From the NCBI GenBank assembly GCA_024734555.1, contig JANPWX010000107.1:1740301-1804300 (forward strand): a stretch of DNA of 64,000 bases, in the 5' to 3' direction. Position numbers and translations under genes: made by a program. This document shows, piece by piece, positions 37,144 to 50,700 of the stretch (within the stretch, counting starts at the first letter, position 1; each line of letters begins with the position of its first letter). The stretch is from Trochalopteron elliotii. Its lineage: Eukaryota; Chordata; Aves; Passeriformes; Leiothrichidae. Under the pieces are notes generated by a model that did no database searches, was not told where the DNA came from, and saw only the letters and a program-made list of their open reading frames with translations.

Positions 37144-37160
37144 GTTTCGGTTTCGGTTTC
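37144..37160 (-). promoter_or_regulatory. Triple GAAA IRF/ISRE-like element
   Basis: The plus strand reads GTTTCGGTTTCGGTTTC, so the minus strand reads GAAACCGAAACCGAAAC. That is three GAAA units at exact 2-base spacing, the pattern bound by IRF-family factors. It lies 4.3 kb upstream of the PLEK TATA box, next to a (TG)n tract, so simple-sequence drift is an alternative. Confidence 0.45.
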
Positions 37161-40100
37161 AAATCCACTTTTCATTTCTCTGACAGCTGAGGATTCCCAG
37201 TCTGTTGTGTGGAGTCAGTTAACATTAAGATAACTCCCTTCCCTTGGAGTAGGAAGATTGGAGCACTCACCAACTGCCTCAGTGCTTTTGAAGTGGTGAG
37301 TCAGCTGTAGCCAGCAGTTCTGCACCTCTTTTTCTTCCTAAGACCATGAAAGTCTCACACATCCTACAAGATGTGTGAGCTACATACAAGCTACATCCTC
37401 CAAGACCTCTTTCTTGTGCATAGACCTTCCCTGCTGCATCAACATAACCTGCATGTCTCACTGATGGGGAACTACTGCAGGGGAGAGGTGAGGGGGGATG
37501 TGTTCTATGAACATGTAGATGAACCATCAGCTATGCTTTATGCTGGTCTAAATTATCTGGAAAACATTCTGGAGAAATGTGTTTGGTCTCTTGATTGCAT
37601 CCACTCAATATGATCTTATGATCTCTTTAGGCATTATAACATGTCAGCTGCATAAGCTTTCAAGTATTATCATTTATGCAGAACTTCTCAGTAATGCATT
37701 GATCCTTCTGCAAAGCTCAACAATCATTGAACATGTAAAATGTACCTTGAGGCAGAACAAGATGGTTCATTTAAGATGGCCAAACCACAGCATTTAGACT
37801 CTAAGGTGACATGTAATATCTGTATTAGCTTTTTTATGCTTGCCCCTCTTTGATTAATTTCTTAACACAGTGCTAAATTTTGAAATGTTGTGGTTTGGGG
37901 TTTCTTTTCAAGAAGGACATGCAAAGCCACAATCTCTCATGCACTAAAAAGAGCCATATGTTTGATTCTGTATGGAGGGAATTGTGCTAAGACTTGCACC
38001 TGCCAGCTCTCAATTCAATACTTTCATTCTTTTGAGCCTTCTGCCTCTGTGCAGAAGTGAGAAAGGTTTTTTTACTGAAATATCAGCTGGACAGTCTTTA
38101 TCTTGTTTGGAAATCACTTGTGTGTATCGTTTTCCCCATACAGATAATAATTTTGAACATATGACATTTGTTATCATTTCCCCTGATCATTTCCAGCTTG
38201 ATTTGGTGTAGTGACATATATTTATGGAGAGGTCATGTGTTTTGTTGCAGATGAGGTGGGCTTATGGCATTTCCAGTGCAGCAAACATGTTAGAACCATC
38301 TCTGCAAGGACTTGTGGAGCAATGAAGCTGGTGTAACAGAATCTTGCCTTCCTTGCAGCTGCTACATGGTTCCAGTTTTTGGCATAACCACTTCTTAGTC
38401 CCTCAGGTAGATCTCTTGCTCTGGTAAATGTGGTTGATCACTTTTTATTTTTTCAATGCTTGCAGGAGCTCATATTCTGAAGTAGCAGAAATAAAGGAGA
38501 ACTTTCTGAAGAAATACAGCAGCAAGTTCTGAACAAGAACAGTAAACTGAGCTAAGATATTCAGCTCTGCTGCAGACTGTGATACTGTAACAAATTCTGC
38601 TCATTTGACATCATGCACCTTTACCTACTTGTGACAGAAATGGAGAGGATATAGTAAGTTATAGCAGATTTCCACATTGCAGGTTATCTTCCCTTTCTGA
38701 CAAAGCTCTTCCTCCCCTTTGTGGAGAGGTGACAGAAACACAGCTCTTCCTTCCTCTTAGGCCTGGTGCTGCTCTTTAGGAATACTGGACAAAGAAAACC
38801 CACATGCACAGTCCACCCTCCCTTGCACCTGCCACAGCCTTGTGTGTTTTTAAGGACAATTTTGCCTCACGTGAATGATTCAGCTACATCACCATGTTTC
38901 TGTCTGGGGGGAGATGAAGTTTCTGATTTCCCTGTGGTGGTGTGTGATAAATGAAACCAAACCTCAGCAGTAAAGAAAAGGATTGTGCCAGACTTGTACA
39001 GTGAAAGGGCAAAAGGACCAGCTGAGCCTTGAAGATGAAATAGAAACAACATAGAGAAGTGTTATAAAAGCCATTGCCTTCAGCTAACATTAGATGGAAG
39101 TTATTTTGTGTTTTAACACTGAGTAGCATAAGTAGTAATGGTAAATTCTGGAGCCTTTGGCTAGGTGCCACTGTGTTGAGATTTACATTTCATACCTTCA
39201 AAGGCTTTTCATGCAGGTAAGTGAGAAAAAGGAGCTTTTGTGAAATTGTGGAGTCAGCATCCTTCTCTGTTTTCATTAAACCACTTTTTAGTACAGGGAT
39301 ATATACATATTATATTGAAGAGTACCTATCCCTGGTCAACTCATATCATGAATTTATTGTGCAGGGCCCTGTCATCCTGATTCAGCACAAACCCTGAGTC
39401 AGCAGGAGCAGGCAAGCAGGAAAACCTGCAGAAAGGATGCCTGCAGGGAGGGAAATACTGGCAGCTTCTTTTGCCTTTGCTCCCCATAAAGCCTTCCAGC
39501 TGGGGATGGGGCTTCCTTTCCTCACACCTGAGGTGGGGGGAGCAAAATAGAAGGAAGAGCTGTGATTCCTGTTCTCAGTCTTTAATCATAGGTCCAAGCT
39601 CTGAAGCATTATGTCCTCAAGATAGATAATAATGGGATAATTTGGCTTCCAAATTACACTTCAAGAGTTGCTGTTGTCTGTGACCTTTTTGGTTTATTTA
39701 ATTGGAGAAAAGAAAAAAAAGGGTTTTTTTTCCTGAAGATGGAACCACTGAAATGAAAGGGAAGGAAACAATTCACCTTCTTAAAGCAAAAAGAATTAGT
39801 GACCAGAAAAGATATTATACAGGAGGATTCTACAAACTCCTCAGTCCTTCAAGCATCCTTTTAAGACTTATGGTGGATGAAGGGAACATTCACAGAAATA
39901 TAACTCAGAAATCCAGTTAGACCATCTCTGCTCTGGGAATCCAGAGCTTCTTCAGTTCATTCTGAGTCCTGGACCTGGTAGGCAAATTTTCTACTGTAAA
40001 TGTTAGACGTTTTTGATCACTTTTTAGTGGTAAATTTTTACTTTTAGTTCCAAGAACCATGAAGTTTTGTGTGACTTTCTGTCTCTAATAATTTTAAAAT

Positions 40101-41480
40101 CTGTTTGTTGAATTCAAATATGCTTCACATCCAGAGAATATATGGAGCCTTTGATTTGCAAACTGATGGATGATTTGCTTCATCAGCAAATAGTGCCTTT
40201 AACAGCAACAAGATCCTTACAACAGTATGATTTACATGAGCAAAGGAACAAGGTAGTGGGACTGCAGGTTTTAGAAACCCTGAACAACTTAGATGAAATC
40301 ATCACAAAAAGGCATGCTTTGGACTGAATGCAACTACAAAGTGTTTAACCTGAAACTGGTGGTACAGACAGGTGTTCTGCCTGCAGAGAGACTGGGTGTG
40401 TCCTTTGGGCAGCAACTAGTTGAGAAAGGGCTGGAAAAGGAAAGTCTTCATTCAGACAGTGAGGAGAAACACTGAGCAGTTGGAATAGTGAAGCATTGAT
40501 ACAGATAACCAAAGGAGTGGAGTCTCATGTGTGGGAATACCATTAATTAGGCATCAGTGAGGAATATCTAGGAAAGGTCTCTGAGGTCTCTGCCAACCCT
40601 CTGATCCTCTATCACAGAACTTGTCAGATTTCTGAGTAAGACTTCCTCCAGAGTAAAGGCTGAGACAGAGTCACGTGGAGAACAGGAATTTCTGTCTGTG
40701 AAAAAAGTCCCTGTTTAGGGATCTTGGCAGAGGTGACAGATGGAGTCACCCTGGGCTCAGTCAACACTTATCTGAATGAGCTTAGCTGCAAAAGTGACCT
40801 GGAACCTTGTGCTTGGAAGAACACAAGAGGCTACTTCAAGACACCATGAAGCAGCCTCTTATTGCCTCTCGTATACCCCCACTTTCTTCTATATGGGGAA
40901 AAGGGATTTTGACTCTGGTATTTATAAAAAAACTATGGGTTTGCCTTGTCTTTTTCCAAATAAAGCCAAACAAAATCTGCAGCAAGTAAAAGATGCTTGT
41001 AGAAAGCATTTTGTGGTCTTTGCTTTATGTAATGTAAATGCATGGGTCTAATCCATTTGTGCCTATTTGACAGCTGACACCTTTGGGAGGCCTCAGCATG
41101 AAAATCCAAAATGATCAAATCTGATAAATAAATTTCTTATGTCAGCAGAGGGCGCATCCTCATTAACCAAGTGAGGGTCCTCCACCCTCCTACCAGACTC
41201 CTCGTGCTTGCCCTCTGGGAGCCAGATTTAGAAGGCAGGGTGAAGTGAAAGCACTGATACATTGGAAAACTGTCTCTGCAATTACTTGGCATGCATCAGG
41301 CAGCAGCACCGTGCCCTGTTTGCTGTTTTGGCTGAGCTCACGTATTTCCAGAGCAGCCCAAATTTCTTCTGACTGAACTACAGTTCTTATTTAATTTCCC
41401 AGGATTCTGTCATCAAGGCTGGCTGCATTTGATACGATGGAGTGCTCCATCAGGCTGCTGCCTGTGCTGTCAGAGGCAGC
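37161..41480. other. Intergenic between CNRIP1 and PLEK, right part
   Basis: No gene recognised. A perfect 10-bp stem (CTCACACATC at 37354-37363 with GATGTGTGAG at 37370-37379, 6-base loop) is present. A faint CR1-like tail near 40575-40615 could not be confirmed. Confidence 0.4.
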
Positions 41481-41481
41481 C

Positions 41482-41489
41482 TATAAATA
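41482..41489 (+). promoter_or_regulatory. PLEK: PLEK TATA box and core promoter
   Basis: TATAAATA preceded by GGCAGCC, 192 nt upstream of the PLEK ATG. A pyrimidine-rich initiator-like TCTCACTCT lies about 30 bp downstream (about 41515-41523), the expected start-site spacing. GAGGAA motifs near 41529 and 41612 resemble ETS/PU.1 sites, which would suit a blood-cell gene, but they are short and common. Confidence 0.65.
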
Positions 41490-41535
41490 CGCAGAACGCT
41501 TTTGCATTTCCCTATCTCTCACTCTGTAAGAGGAA

Positions 41536-41580
41536 ATGGGCTGGTGATTAGCACTGAGAGGAACTTGTGAAATGACATAG
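41536..41580 (+). promoter_or_regulatory. PLEK: Two minimal uORFs in the PLEK leader
   Basis: If transcription starts about 41515, the leader contains ATG GGC TGG TGA (41536-41547) and ATG ACA TAG (41572-41580) before the PLEK ATG at 41681. Both are complete and would allow reinitiation. The assignment depends on the inferred start site. Confidence 0.5.
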
Positions 41581-41680
41581 CTGTACTGTAAAAAAAAAGA
41601 AACACCATCCCACAAACTCTGCTGCCAGAGGAACTCAGCAGGCAGGCACTGACAGAGCCCAGAGCAGGATTGCCCAAGCC

Positions 41681-41728
41681 ATGGAGCGAGAGCCGATGCG
41701 CATCAGGGAGGGCTACTTGGTTAAGAAG
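41681..41728 (+). CDS. PLEK: PLEK coding exon 1
   Basis: 48 nt, phase 0, encoding MEREPMRIREGYLVKK; donor AAG|GTAAGT. The first ATG after the two uORFs sits in AGCCATGG, a strong start context. Confidence 0.96.
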
Positions 41729-44700
41729 GTAAGTGGGTACTTTTGGGCTGTGTGGAAGAGAAAACTAACTCTGAACAGGCTGGGAAGATGTAGGGAAACA
41801 TGCTGGGAAATCTTGGCAAAGAGGTAACAGGAAATAGCCACAGTTGCACTTAAATATCAAGGAAGAATAGTGAGATTAAAGAGGTCACATCACCTTGGTC
41901 TCCCGGCACATCCATTCTTTGGGAAGGCAGTTGCTGCTCCACAGTAACCTCTGCTCTGGAGTCTTTCGTGGTACAGCCCTTAAGATAAAACCTTTATTTT
42001 TATTTAAATCCACATTGGCTTCCCTTGGCAGAGCAACTACAAGGGGAAAGAAATGGTGGTCAGAAAAATAACGACAAATGTTTAACTGCATAGTGGGATG
42101 CGTGTGGTGGTGGTATGTTCCCCTTGAAACACAAACTGTAGTTATTTTAGCATCAGCCAGACATTCCCTGGAAGCTCATATCTTCCTTGGGTGTCACATG
42201 AAGAGTGATTCATTGAACAAAATTTGTGATTTATTGATGCAGGGCAGCATGTTTAATACCTGGAAGGCAATGTGGGTTGTGCTCTTAGAAGATGGAATTG
42301 AATTCTACAAGCGAAAGGCTGATAACAGTCCCAAAGGGATGATCCCACTAAAAGGAAGCTCTATTCACAGCCCATGCCAAGATTTTGGCAAAAGAATGGT
42401 AAGTACTTTTTTTTATAAAAAGAATTGACAGGATACTTATACTTCTGGAAGCACTGAATAGGCAAAATGCTGGTGGCTGCAAATTCCTTGCACTCATCCT
42501 AGTGGCGATTCTCACTTGACTTAGGAGATCACAAGCAGGTTTGGAAATTCAAATTGTACTATTTGAATTCAGGACACTTCAAGAGGACCAATTCAGAAAG
42601 CATTGAGGGGGTTGGTTGGTTTTTATTAAACTTCTGAGTCTCTCAGAGAGCAGAACTGAATTTTATTGGTGTGAAGACATTTTGCAGCTGAATGGCAACA
42701 ACTCCTGTATTAAATATAAATTTAATTGCCACAGAATAAAGCTGGGGGGAAATACTTTTTAAGCAGGAGAAGCATCTATTTATTGTCAAGGAACAACTGG
42801 CTTGCTCAGACAGGAAGGAGATAAATGCCGTGACAGGCTTATTTGGTTACAAGGTTCCTGAAAAATAATTGTTGGTAAAACAGGATTTCTCATATGAGCA
42901 AAGAATCGTATCACTAGTCATTTATTATTTTGTCAACTCAGTTTCATCAAATAGGCATCACATCTCCAGGAATTTCTCTTGACAAAAGGGTCCCCCAGAA
43001 TCTGGAACATTATCCCACCACAGTTTAAAGAAATTTAACACAGGGATCCCTGACTAAAGATAGAAGTCTCTGTGACAGTATTAGAAAAATAGGAAGTGTG
43101 AGAGACTGCTGAGAGAATGAACTTTACTTTTTCATATGAGTAAATTGAGGATAATTAAACCTGTCCTTAGGTTTGTAGTAAGTGGAATCAGGGTCCCTTG
43201 TGTCCCTCGTTTGAAAGCTCAAAGCACATCACCAACATGCTTTGTTTACTACATCGATTGCAAAATGCAGGTGCTGAGGGCAAAAGAAGAAACCCTGGAT
43301 TTTTAAAGCACAGATAAAGGCTCAGAAGGGGCTGCAACTGCATATTTTGAGATTATATTTCAAAATGCATTCACCACTGTTTGCTGTCCTTGATTTGATG
43401 TTTGATCATCATTTAATGTAACATAAATTCTGATATTCTTCAGCTTTTTTCCATTTCCCCCATGGGGAAAACATGGTTTTCTTGTGGATAGCATTATCTT
43501 GTTTGATTGCTCATAGTTAGTTTAAAATGGGAGAGATTAATCTATCCAAAATGTTGGTATTTAGTTTAGTCCAATGGTCTAATTTTCTCAAAAACACTAT
43601 CAGATATACATCATCAGAGGGAGGCTTGGTCACATCTAGGACTGGAGACTCAACCTCTTTACCAATTTCAGAAGTAGCTTGGAAGTCTATCTAGTTAATG
43701 GCCTAACTTTGTAAGTGCTAAAAAGAAAGGGCTTTGCCAGTCTTCTCCATGTACTGAAAATGAAAACTTGTCTTTAGCATTTCACTGTATGTTGCTTCTC
43801 AGCTCTTTGAGAAGACTGATTTTTTTCCTTTGGTAATAAATCTTGTCAATGCTTTGCTATTTCATTCTGTTAATCTGGAGTGTTAGCTTGACTGTTGAAT
43901 ATTGGGATTTGAATACCTTGGTCTATTTGCTTTTCTCATGCACTGTACATTGGTTTTCAGTATGTAGGTCTTTCCTGCATAACAGAAAAGGTGAGTATTG
44001 CTGGAAATATGAACAGTATCAGATAAGAAAAGGTGACTTTTCTGTCTGAGGTGGATTTTTGAGGACTTGTTGCTTTGTAAGTTTGAAATTTATCTTCCAT
44101 GAAATTCAGTTGGACTTCTGCACAATTTCAGGGTGTCAGAATTTTTCCTGTTGGCCACAGTTTGGAAAATGCTTGTCAGGGATGTTCAGAAATGCATTAT
44201 TTACAAACATGTGCTTCAGCAGACTCATTCAGTGTGTTGATTTCACTGATGTTAATTTGCTGCTCTTTGACAGCAGCCTTTGCTTTCCTTGCCCTCATCA
44301 AGTCATGTTGTTGGCTTATGGCTTAGCTTGGCATTTTTAGACACCTGCTGAGTCAGAACTTGTGATATTTATTGTAACACAACTCCAGAACAAATTAGTG
44401 TCACTCATGGGGAACTATATTTTAGAGGAAGTTGAAACCTGAGTAATTAGATCCAGATTTTCCATCCAGAAGATCATTGGATGGAAATGAGTTCAAACAG
44501 TGTGAACTTGGTTGGATGGTTTTGGGGGTTTGTTTTGTTTTTTGTTTGGGTTTGGGTTTTTTTCAAGTTGTTATTTTTTCTGTTTACAACTACCTCTAGA
44601 TGATCTATTCCTATTTTTGGGAAATACAGTCTTTACATTGTTGTTAGTGTGTTTAGATAGGGGATCCTAAGGTGTAGGCAAGGGTTGGATGTACCATCTA

Positions 44701-47700
44701 CTATGAGACTGCAAATATACTCAGATATTCTCCAGTGTATGACCCTTTTTTCCCCATGTGAGTCAGTAGCTGAATATGATGTGGGGTATTTTTTCCTCTT
44801 TCAGACTATTCACATGTCTCTAAACATTAAAACAAATTTACATCCACTGCAAGCCTGCAGGGGCTGTGTGCTTCTGATGCATTAGGGTTTTAACTTCTAT
44901 ATTTTTCAAATCCTGTACTGCTTTAGTGTATAACTCTAAAACTCCATATAGAGTGTTAGCTACTGTCTTCACATTTTGGTCAGACACAATTCCTCTAGGC
45001 CTGAAGCTCAAGGACACCTCACTGTTTCAAGGCCTCAAAAGTATAAACAAAAGTGAGTTGAGGGGGAAGCAAACTGGGGGTAAATGACTTCATTACCTGA
45101 AGCTGTAATTGGAAGATTAACTCCTGATATGTAAATGGACAAAATTTATATCAGTCTGAAAAACTCGTGACCATTGTCCATCTTTGGTGTAGCCTCTCAG
45201 AGGCTTCTGACTGCCCAAGGTGCTATTGAAGGCCTTTAATAAATACCTGCTTTTATTCTCCTAATCTTGTCTAGCCTCTGTTCCAGATAGCCACTCCAAG
45301 GAATCACTTCAGTGTAGCCCTGGTTTAGTGTCTGAGATGTTTTGGTCTTCTGAAATTCTTTTCCCAGGGAATTTTCTGTAAACAAGAGGCATGTTTTTGT
45401 AACTGTAACTTTATTTTCATTCCTTTTCCTAGGAGGGACTTCTTCTTGATGTCCCTCTGGTCTGACCAATGTGATTGAAGAGGTTTGTCTTTTTGTCACC
45501 AATCAGATTGGTCTGTTTAAAATAGTATATAAAGGAGACACATCCCAAAAATAAAGGAGTCATTTTCAGCCTTCTGAAACTTGGAGTCTGTGTCGTTGTG
45601 GTGTAAAACAGTGTCATTTCAGCCTTTCAGCTGTGTTGGATTTCCCAGCAAAAGTTAGAATCAGCAGCTATATTGGTGCTACCCACCTTGGGTGTGCTGA
45701 TGATGTCAGGATCAGTCACAGTGAAGTAACAAAAGGATTCAGTTTTGTGCACTTTCATGGTTCATGGTTTTCTTCAGAGTTTCTATAATTTGACTGTGTC
45801 TCTAAGACACTTTCCATGGTCCTTAGAGCATAGATAGGCTGTATGTTGTGGTGGTACTAGCTTAATTGTGCCCAACTGGCTACACCAAAGTAGCTTTAAA
45901 AAAAACCCCAAAACCTCCCATAATTTATCATTCCAGTTTGTCTTCAAGCTCACTGTGGCCAAGCAGCAGGACCACTTTTTTCAAGCTGCCTACCTGGAGG
46001 AGAGAGATGCCTGGGTGCGGGATATCAAGAAAGCAATTCATCACATAGATGGAGGCCAAAGGTTTGCCAGAAAATCCACAAGGAAGTCTATCAGGTTGCC
46101 TGAAACAATCAATCTGAGGTTTGTTCTCGTAGCTCTGCTCCCCCATTTACTTCCAACTGCAGTCAGTGTGTCAGAAATGTAACTTTGGTCAGGAAGAATA
46201 ATGAGCCTGTCTGTCCATGGATTCTCTCACAGCCCTTTCTGCACGACTGAAAATTTCAGTTTGTACAGTGTGTCAGAAATGAGCTAGCAATCAGAACTGT
46301 GAAGCTCTTTTTTAATACACTATAATTTACCAAAACATGCTTATTTATCAAAGGTCTTTGCTGATAAAGAGATTTCTGGGCATACTGCAGTGCAAAAGGA
46401 TATGCCAGCCAAAGTGTCACTCTTCCAGAAGTGTTTTATAGAGTAAATAATTTATTGCAGAAATATTTTAGGCCTTTTATTTGCTCTCCAAAGAAATGCT
46501 GATGTTAGCCCAGTTTTTGGATGGTGAGGGGACTGTGGTGCCTGCCAAAGAACATGAAGCTGTTAAAAGGAGAAGAGATAAAAGGAAGCAATCTGTTAGT
46601 ACTTCTGAAAATCAAGGATAACTTCTGTCTCTGAGCTGTAAATACTAAGATAAAAATGACCCTGAAGTCTTCCTATAAGACAGTAAAAACCACCCAGGGC
46701 CAAGATCATCTGAGAGCATGCAGGCTTCGGGACAGGGACAGGTTTTCTGCTCAGCCCAGCACCTTTGGGTGAACACAGAGCAGAGCAGTGAACCTCCTCC
46801 TGGGGCTGTGGGGCCCTGTGAAGGTGCCTTAGCAGTGGGTGTTCCTCTCTTCACGCTGTAGTCACCACAAGTAGTTGCATTCTCAAAATAGGGAGATGTG
46901 GTGAGAAGCTCTTTGTGCACTCCACCTCTCTGCTCCCACAGTTGTGAGCTAATGCAGTGACACCTCCAGGCTTTGCAACTTGAATTGTTCAGGAGATGAA
47001 ACTACAGCTCTGCAGAGAGCCATGTGCCAACAAAACATGAAGCCCCCATGAATGACAATATTATTGTACAAACTGGCAAAATCTTTTTATTTGCTAAGAG
47101 TTTCTATGGTTCTTTTTAATGCACAGTGCTTTGTACCTCTCAATGAAAGATCCTGAGAAGGGAATAAAGGAGTTGAAGCTGGAAAAAGATAAAAGAGTGT
47201 TCAATCACTGCTTTACAGGTAAGGATCTCCTGTCCCTCTATTCCATACAATAAAGGGAGCACAGAGTTGAAAAACTAAAGAGATGAAACAGCTCTAAGCT
47301 CTGTAGAGCACAGAGAAGTTTGATGGGTTTTTTTGCTAACCCAGGAGATGCCCAAAGGATGTACCTTGGAAAAGGATTCAGTTAAACAAAGGAGAAGGAT
47401 GAAATTTAAGAATTATTCCATTCTGAATTTTTCATCACTGAACAGTGTCCCACTGTAATTCCTGTTTCTCTCCAAACCAAATCTGTGTTTGTGCTCAAAA
47501 ACACACAGATGTAGCTTTTGAGGACATTGCTTTGTGGTGGACATGGCACTGTTGGGTTAATGGTTGGACTGATGATCCTGGAGGTCTTTTCCAACCTTAG
47601 TGATTCTGTGATTCTATGAAAGTCACCCTGTCTCCCAAAGCATGATGTTAGTAGCACAGCACCCTTTTCCAGGCTGCCTTTTCCAGACTTGGCTATCCTT

Positions 47701-50700
47701 CATACACCCCTAGTCCCTGTCTTTGAGGCTTCCCAGCTCAGCCCTGTGTGGGCTCAATATTTTCTGATCCTTGGGAAGAGCTCAGCAACTCTCAGGCTCA
47801 GAAAATATCGAGCCCACAGCCCTGCATCCCCTCCCAGCCCTCTTCTCCCTCAGGAATGGTGTTTGAGAGCTGTCCTGCCCCCTGCCATCAGCTGGAAAGG
47901 CTGTGCCTCACTGCATGGCCAGAAACCTTCCTAGATTAGCTCCCCATGTTGTTGCTAAGAACATTTTTTCAGGAAATTGATGAATACACGGAGTAGGCTT
48001 GTTTCCTGTGTACTTTTAGGCTTCTTCATGCCTGTCTTGGCTTGTGGCTGATGTTTAGTTCCTTTTTAACCAGGCACCTGTGTGATTGACTGGCTGGTGT
48101 CCAGCAGCTCCGTCCGAAACCGCAGAGAAGGTCTCCTGCTTGCCTCTTCCCTCCTGAGTGAAGGCTACCTCCAGCCTGCTGGGGACACATCCAAGGCAGC
48201 TGCTGAGGGGCTCTCAGACACCCCCTTCCTAGACCTCAGTGATGCCTACTATTACTTTGTGAGCATTGTATTCTGGTTTTTTATTGTCTCAGACTTACTG
48301 ATGATCTGCTTGTCTCATGCTTCTTGTTGGGCTTCTTAAATCCTGGAGGAAAGATGGAAAAATCTGTCTTAATTTTCTTTTTCCTGTGGTACTCAGAATG
48401 AACCTGCTCACTTTTAATTGTTGTAACTGGGACAGTTGGTTTTTTGGGGTTTTTTTGTGGGTTTTTTTTTTTTTTTTTTTTTTTTCTGGCACCCTTCTAA
48501 GTGTAAATTAAGTGCTGAGACAAAGCTGGGTTCTTCTTAACTTAGACTTTGTTCCTGATAATTGTGCTGGTGACCAGAATTTAACCATCTGTTTCCCTGT
48601 TGATTCACTGGAAGAGAAGAGTAATTCACTGTCACAGGGCTTCACAGAGTGGCAGAAGCTACAAACCCATTTTTGTCCAGAGCCACCAAATCTGACTCAG
48701 TGTGAGTGTGCACACACAGAGCTTGCCTGTTAACAAAGAAGTAAAAGTTCTTAATATCCCCCAGTAATTTGTTCTGGGTGTCATATGCAGCCTTCTCCAT
48801 TTACTACTTCATATTCTGTGGATTGATTTGAAGAACTTGAAACATCACAGTCAAATACTGTTTGAAAGATATTTGGCTTCTGGGCTTAGGCTAGCAAAAA
48901 GGTATGCCTTCTGCAAAGTGGAAACAAGAAAATTTGTATTACAATTCTGTTTATATTTACCACACAGAATCACATGGTTTCAGCAAAATGAATCTCCCAC
49001 TACTCATTTGTTTTCTTAAAAGTATTTGTGCTCAGGAGACTTTACCTGCTCAGCAGAGACACTGCTGGTAAAGGCAGACTTGTGGCCTCCTGGGATGCTT
49101 CTTGTAGCAGCCCATGTGTACCCTGCTTGCTTCTGGATTATTTCAAGTTTGATCCAATACCAGTGTGGTGTGAGGAGGCCACAGCAAGTCAAGGTCTGAG
49201 TTGGTATCACAGAAGTGTGGTCTCACCTCATGCTGAAATGGGTCCATGGTGATTTGGAGAGCTCCTCAACTTCACAGGGAGACTTTTCCAGAAGAGGTTA
49301 GATTATTTAACAATAACCATAACAACAACAACAAAACAGCAACAACAACAATAATATTCTCTTTGGGGTGGCAAAAAACAGGGTGGAGGGAGGCCAAAAG
49401 AAGCCAGATTGGTACATGTACATAAGCATGCAGCAACTGTGTAACTTCTGTAACATTTCTCTTGTGGTCTTGCAGCCAGATAGTGGATTTTTCTGTGAGG
49501 GATATTCCAGTGATGATGATGTGGTCCTAAAAGAAGAATTCAGAGGAACAATTGTCAAACAAGGATGTTTGCTGAAACAGGTCAGTGTTGCCCATGTTCC
49601 TTCCTGTCACTAGAATGATGTTACATGGGTGCAAGATTACTCTTTTACACTTAAAAACTTTGGGTAACAGAGAAACTACCCTATGGCATCTCCACACTTG
49701 GCAGGTTTCATCTTTGTCCCTTTTGCATTTGCACAAGGAACACTTGCTGCAGCATGGCAGCAGGACTCTGCACAAATATTGCAAGGTTTATTGCTCTTAC
49801 CAGAAAATAAAACAGTTGATAGCTTTAATCAGGAAAGAGTCCTAACATAGGAGATGTGACAAGTCATTGGTACAATGCAAAACTGAGCTCAGGTAAAAAA
49901 AAGCTGCCACTCCTGTGTCCCTCTGGACACACAACTGGATTTAGCTGCCAGTTTTCATGGACTTTTTCACCATGCTTGAGCAAAGGAGTTGTTTCAGTCA
50001 CTAATGCTTGATGTGTAAGACAGAAGATAACTGGATACCTTCTTTTCCAGAAAAACTAAGCAATACAGTGAATGTCATGTTTCTAAGGCAAGCAGATATT
50101 AATGAACTGAAGGCAAAATCAGGATTCTTCAACGAATAAAATGGGTCAGCTGGAAGAGACCTGCATCAATGCTCTGGTCCAACTGCCTGACCACTGTCTG
50201 ATCAAGGGTTAAAGCACATTGTTAAGGGTTTTGCTGTCCAAAAGCTTCTTACACATAGACAGACATGGTGCACTGACCACCTCTCTAGGCAGCCTGTTGC
50301 AGTGTTTGACCACCTTCTCTTCTAAAAAAATATTTCCTAATATTGAGCCTGAACCTGCACTGTTAAAATAGTCCATGAGGGCCTAAGAACTTTTTGGTGG
50401 TGCTCACATGTATTTCTCTTGCTTAATCAGTTTACTGAAAAGCAATGGAAGAAATAAGACTCACACCTTGCTGCTCTTTTGCTCTGTCACATTCATATCA
50501 ACCTAGTCAGTAAGAGCTTCTGTTCAAGCAGCAGCTAATTGAGAAACTTGTATTTTGAAATGCCAGAGGAAGTGACTCGTGACAATCTTCCACCAGTGTT
50601 AGTCTGCACTTGGTCATCCTCAGTGAGTTGTGGGTCATTGCTTGGAAGGGTCACTGCCTCTGCTGAAAATGCTTTCAGCAGGTCCAAACCTTCCACACCC

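Larger units (their letters stand above)
42399..45936 (+). other. PLEK: PLEK intron 2
   Basis: A 3.5-kb intron, the longest in the gene. Most is AT-rich with no recognised feature, with a G/T-rich tract near 44519-44565. The 3' third holds two LTR-like segments, described separately. Confidence 0.9.

Noticed and set aside
37354..37379. Perfect 10-bp stem as a regulatory RNA
   Set aside because: Short stems of this size are expected by chance in 64 kb, and nothing around it supports transcription.
40560..40620. Possible plus-strand CR1 tail
   Set aside because: Only a phrase like GAGGTCTCTGCCAACCCTC is suggestive. The rest does not match well enough to call.
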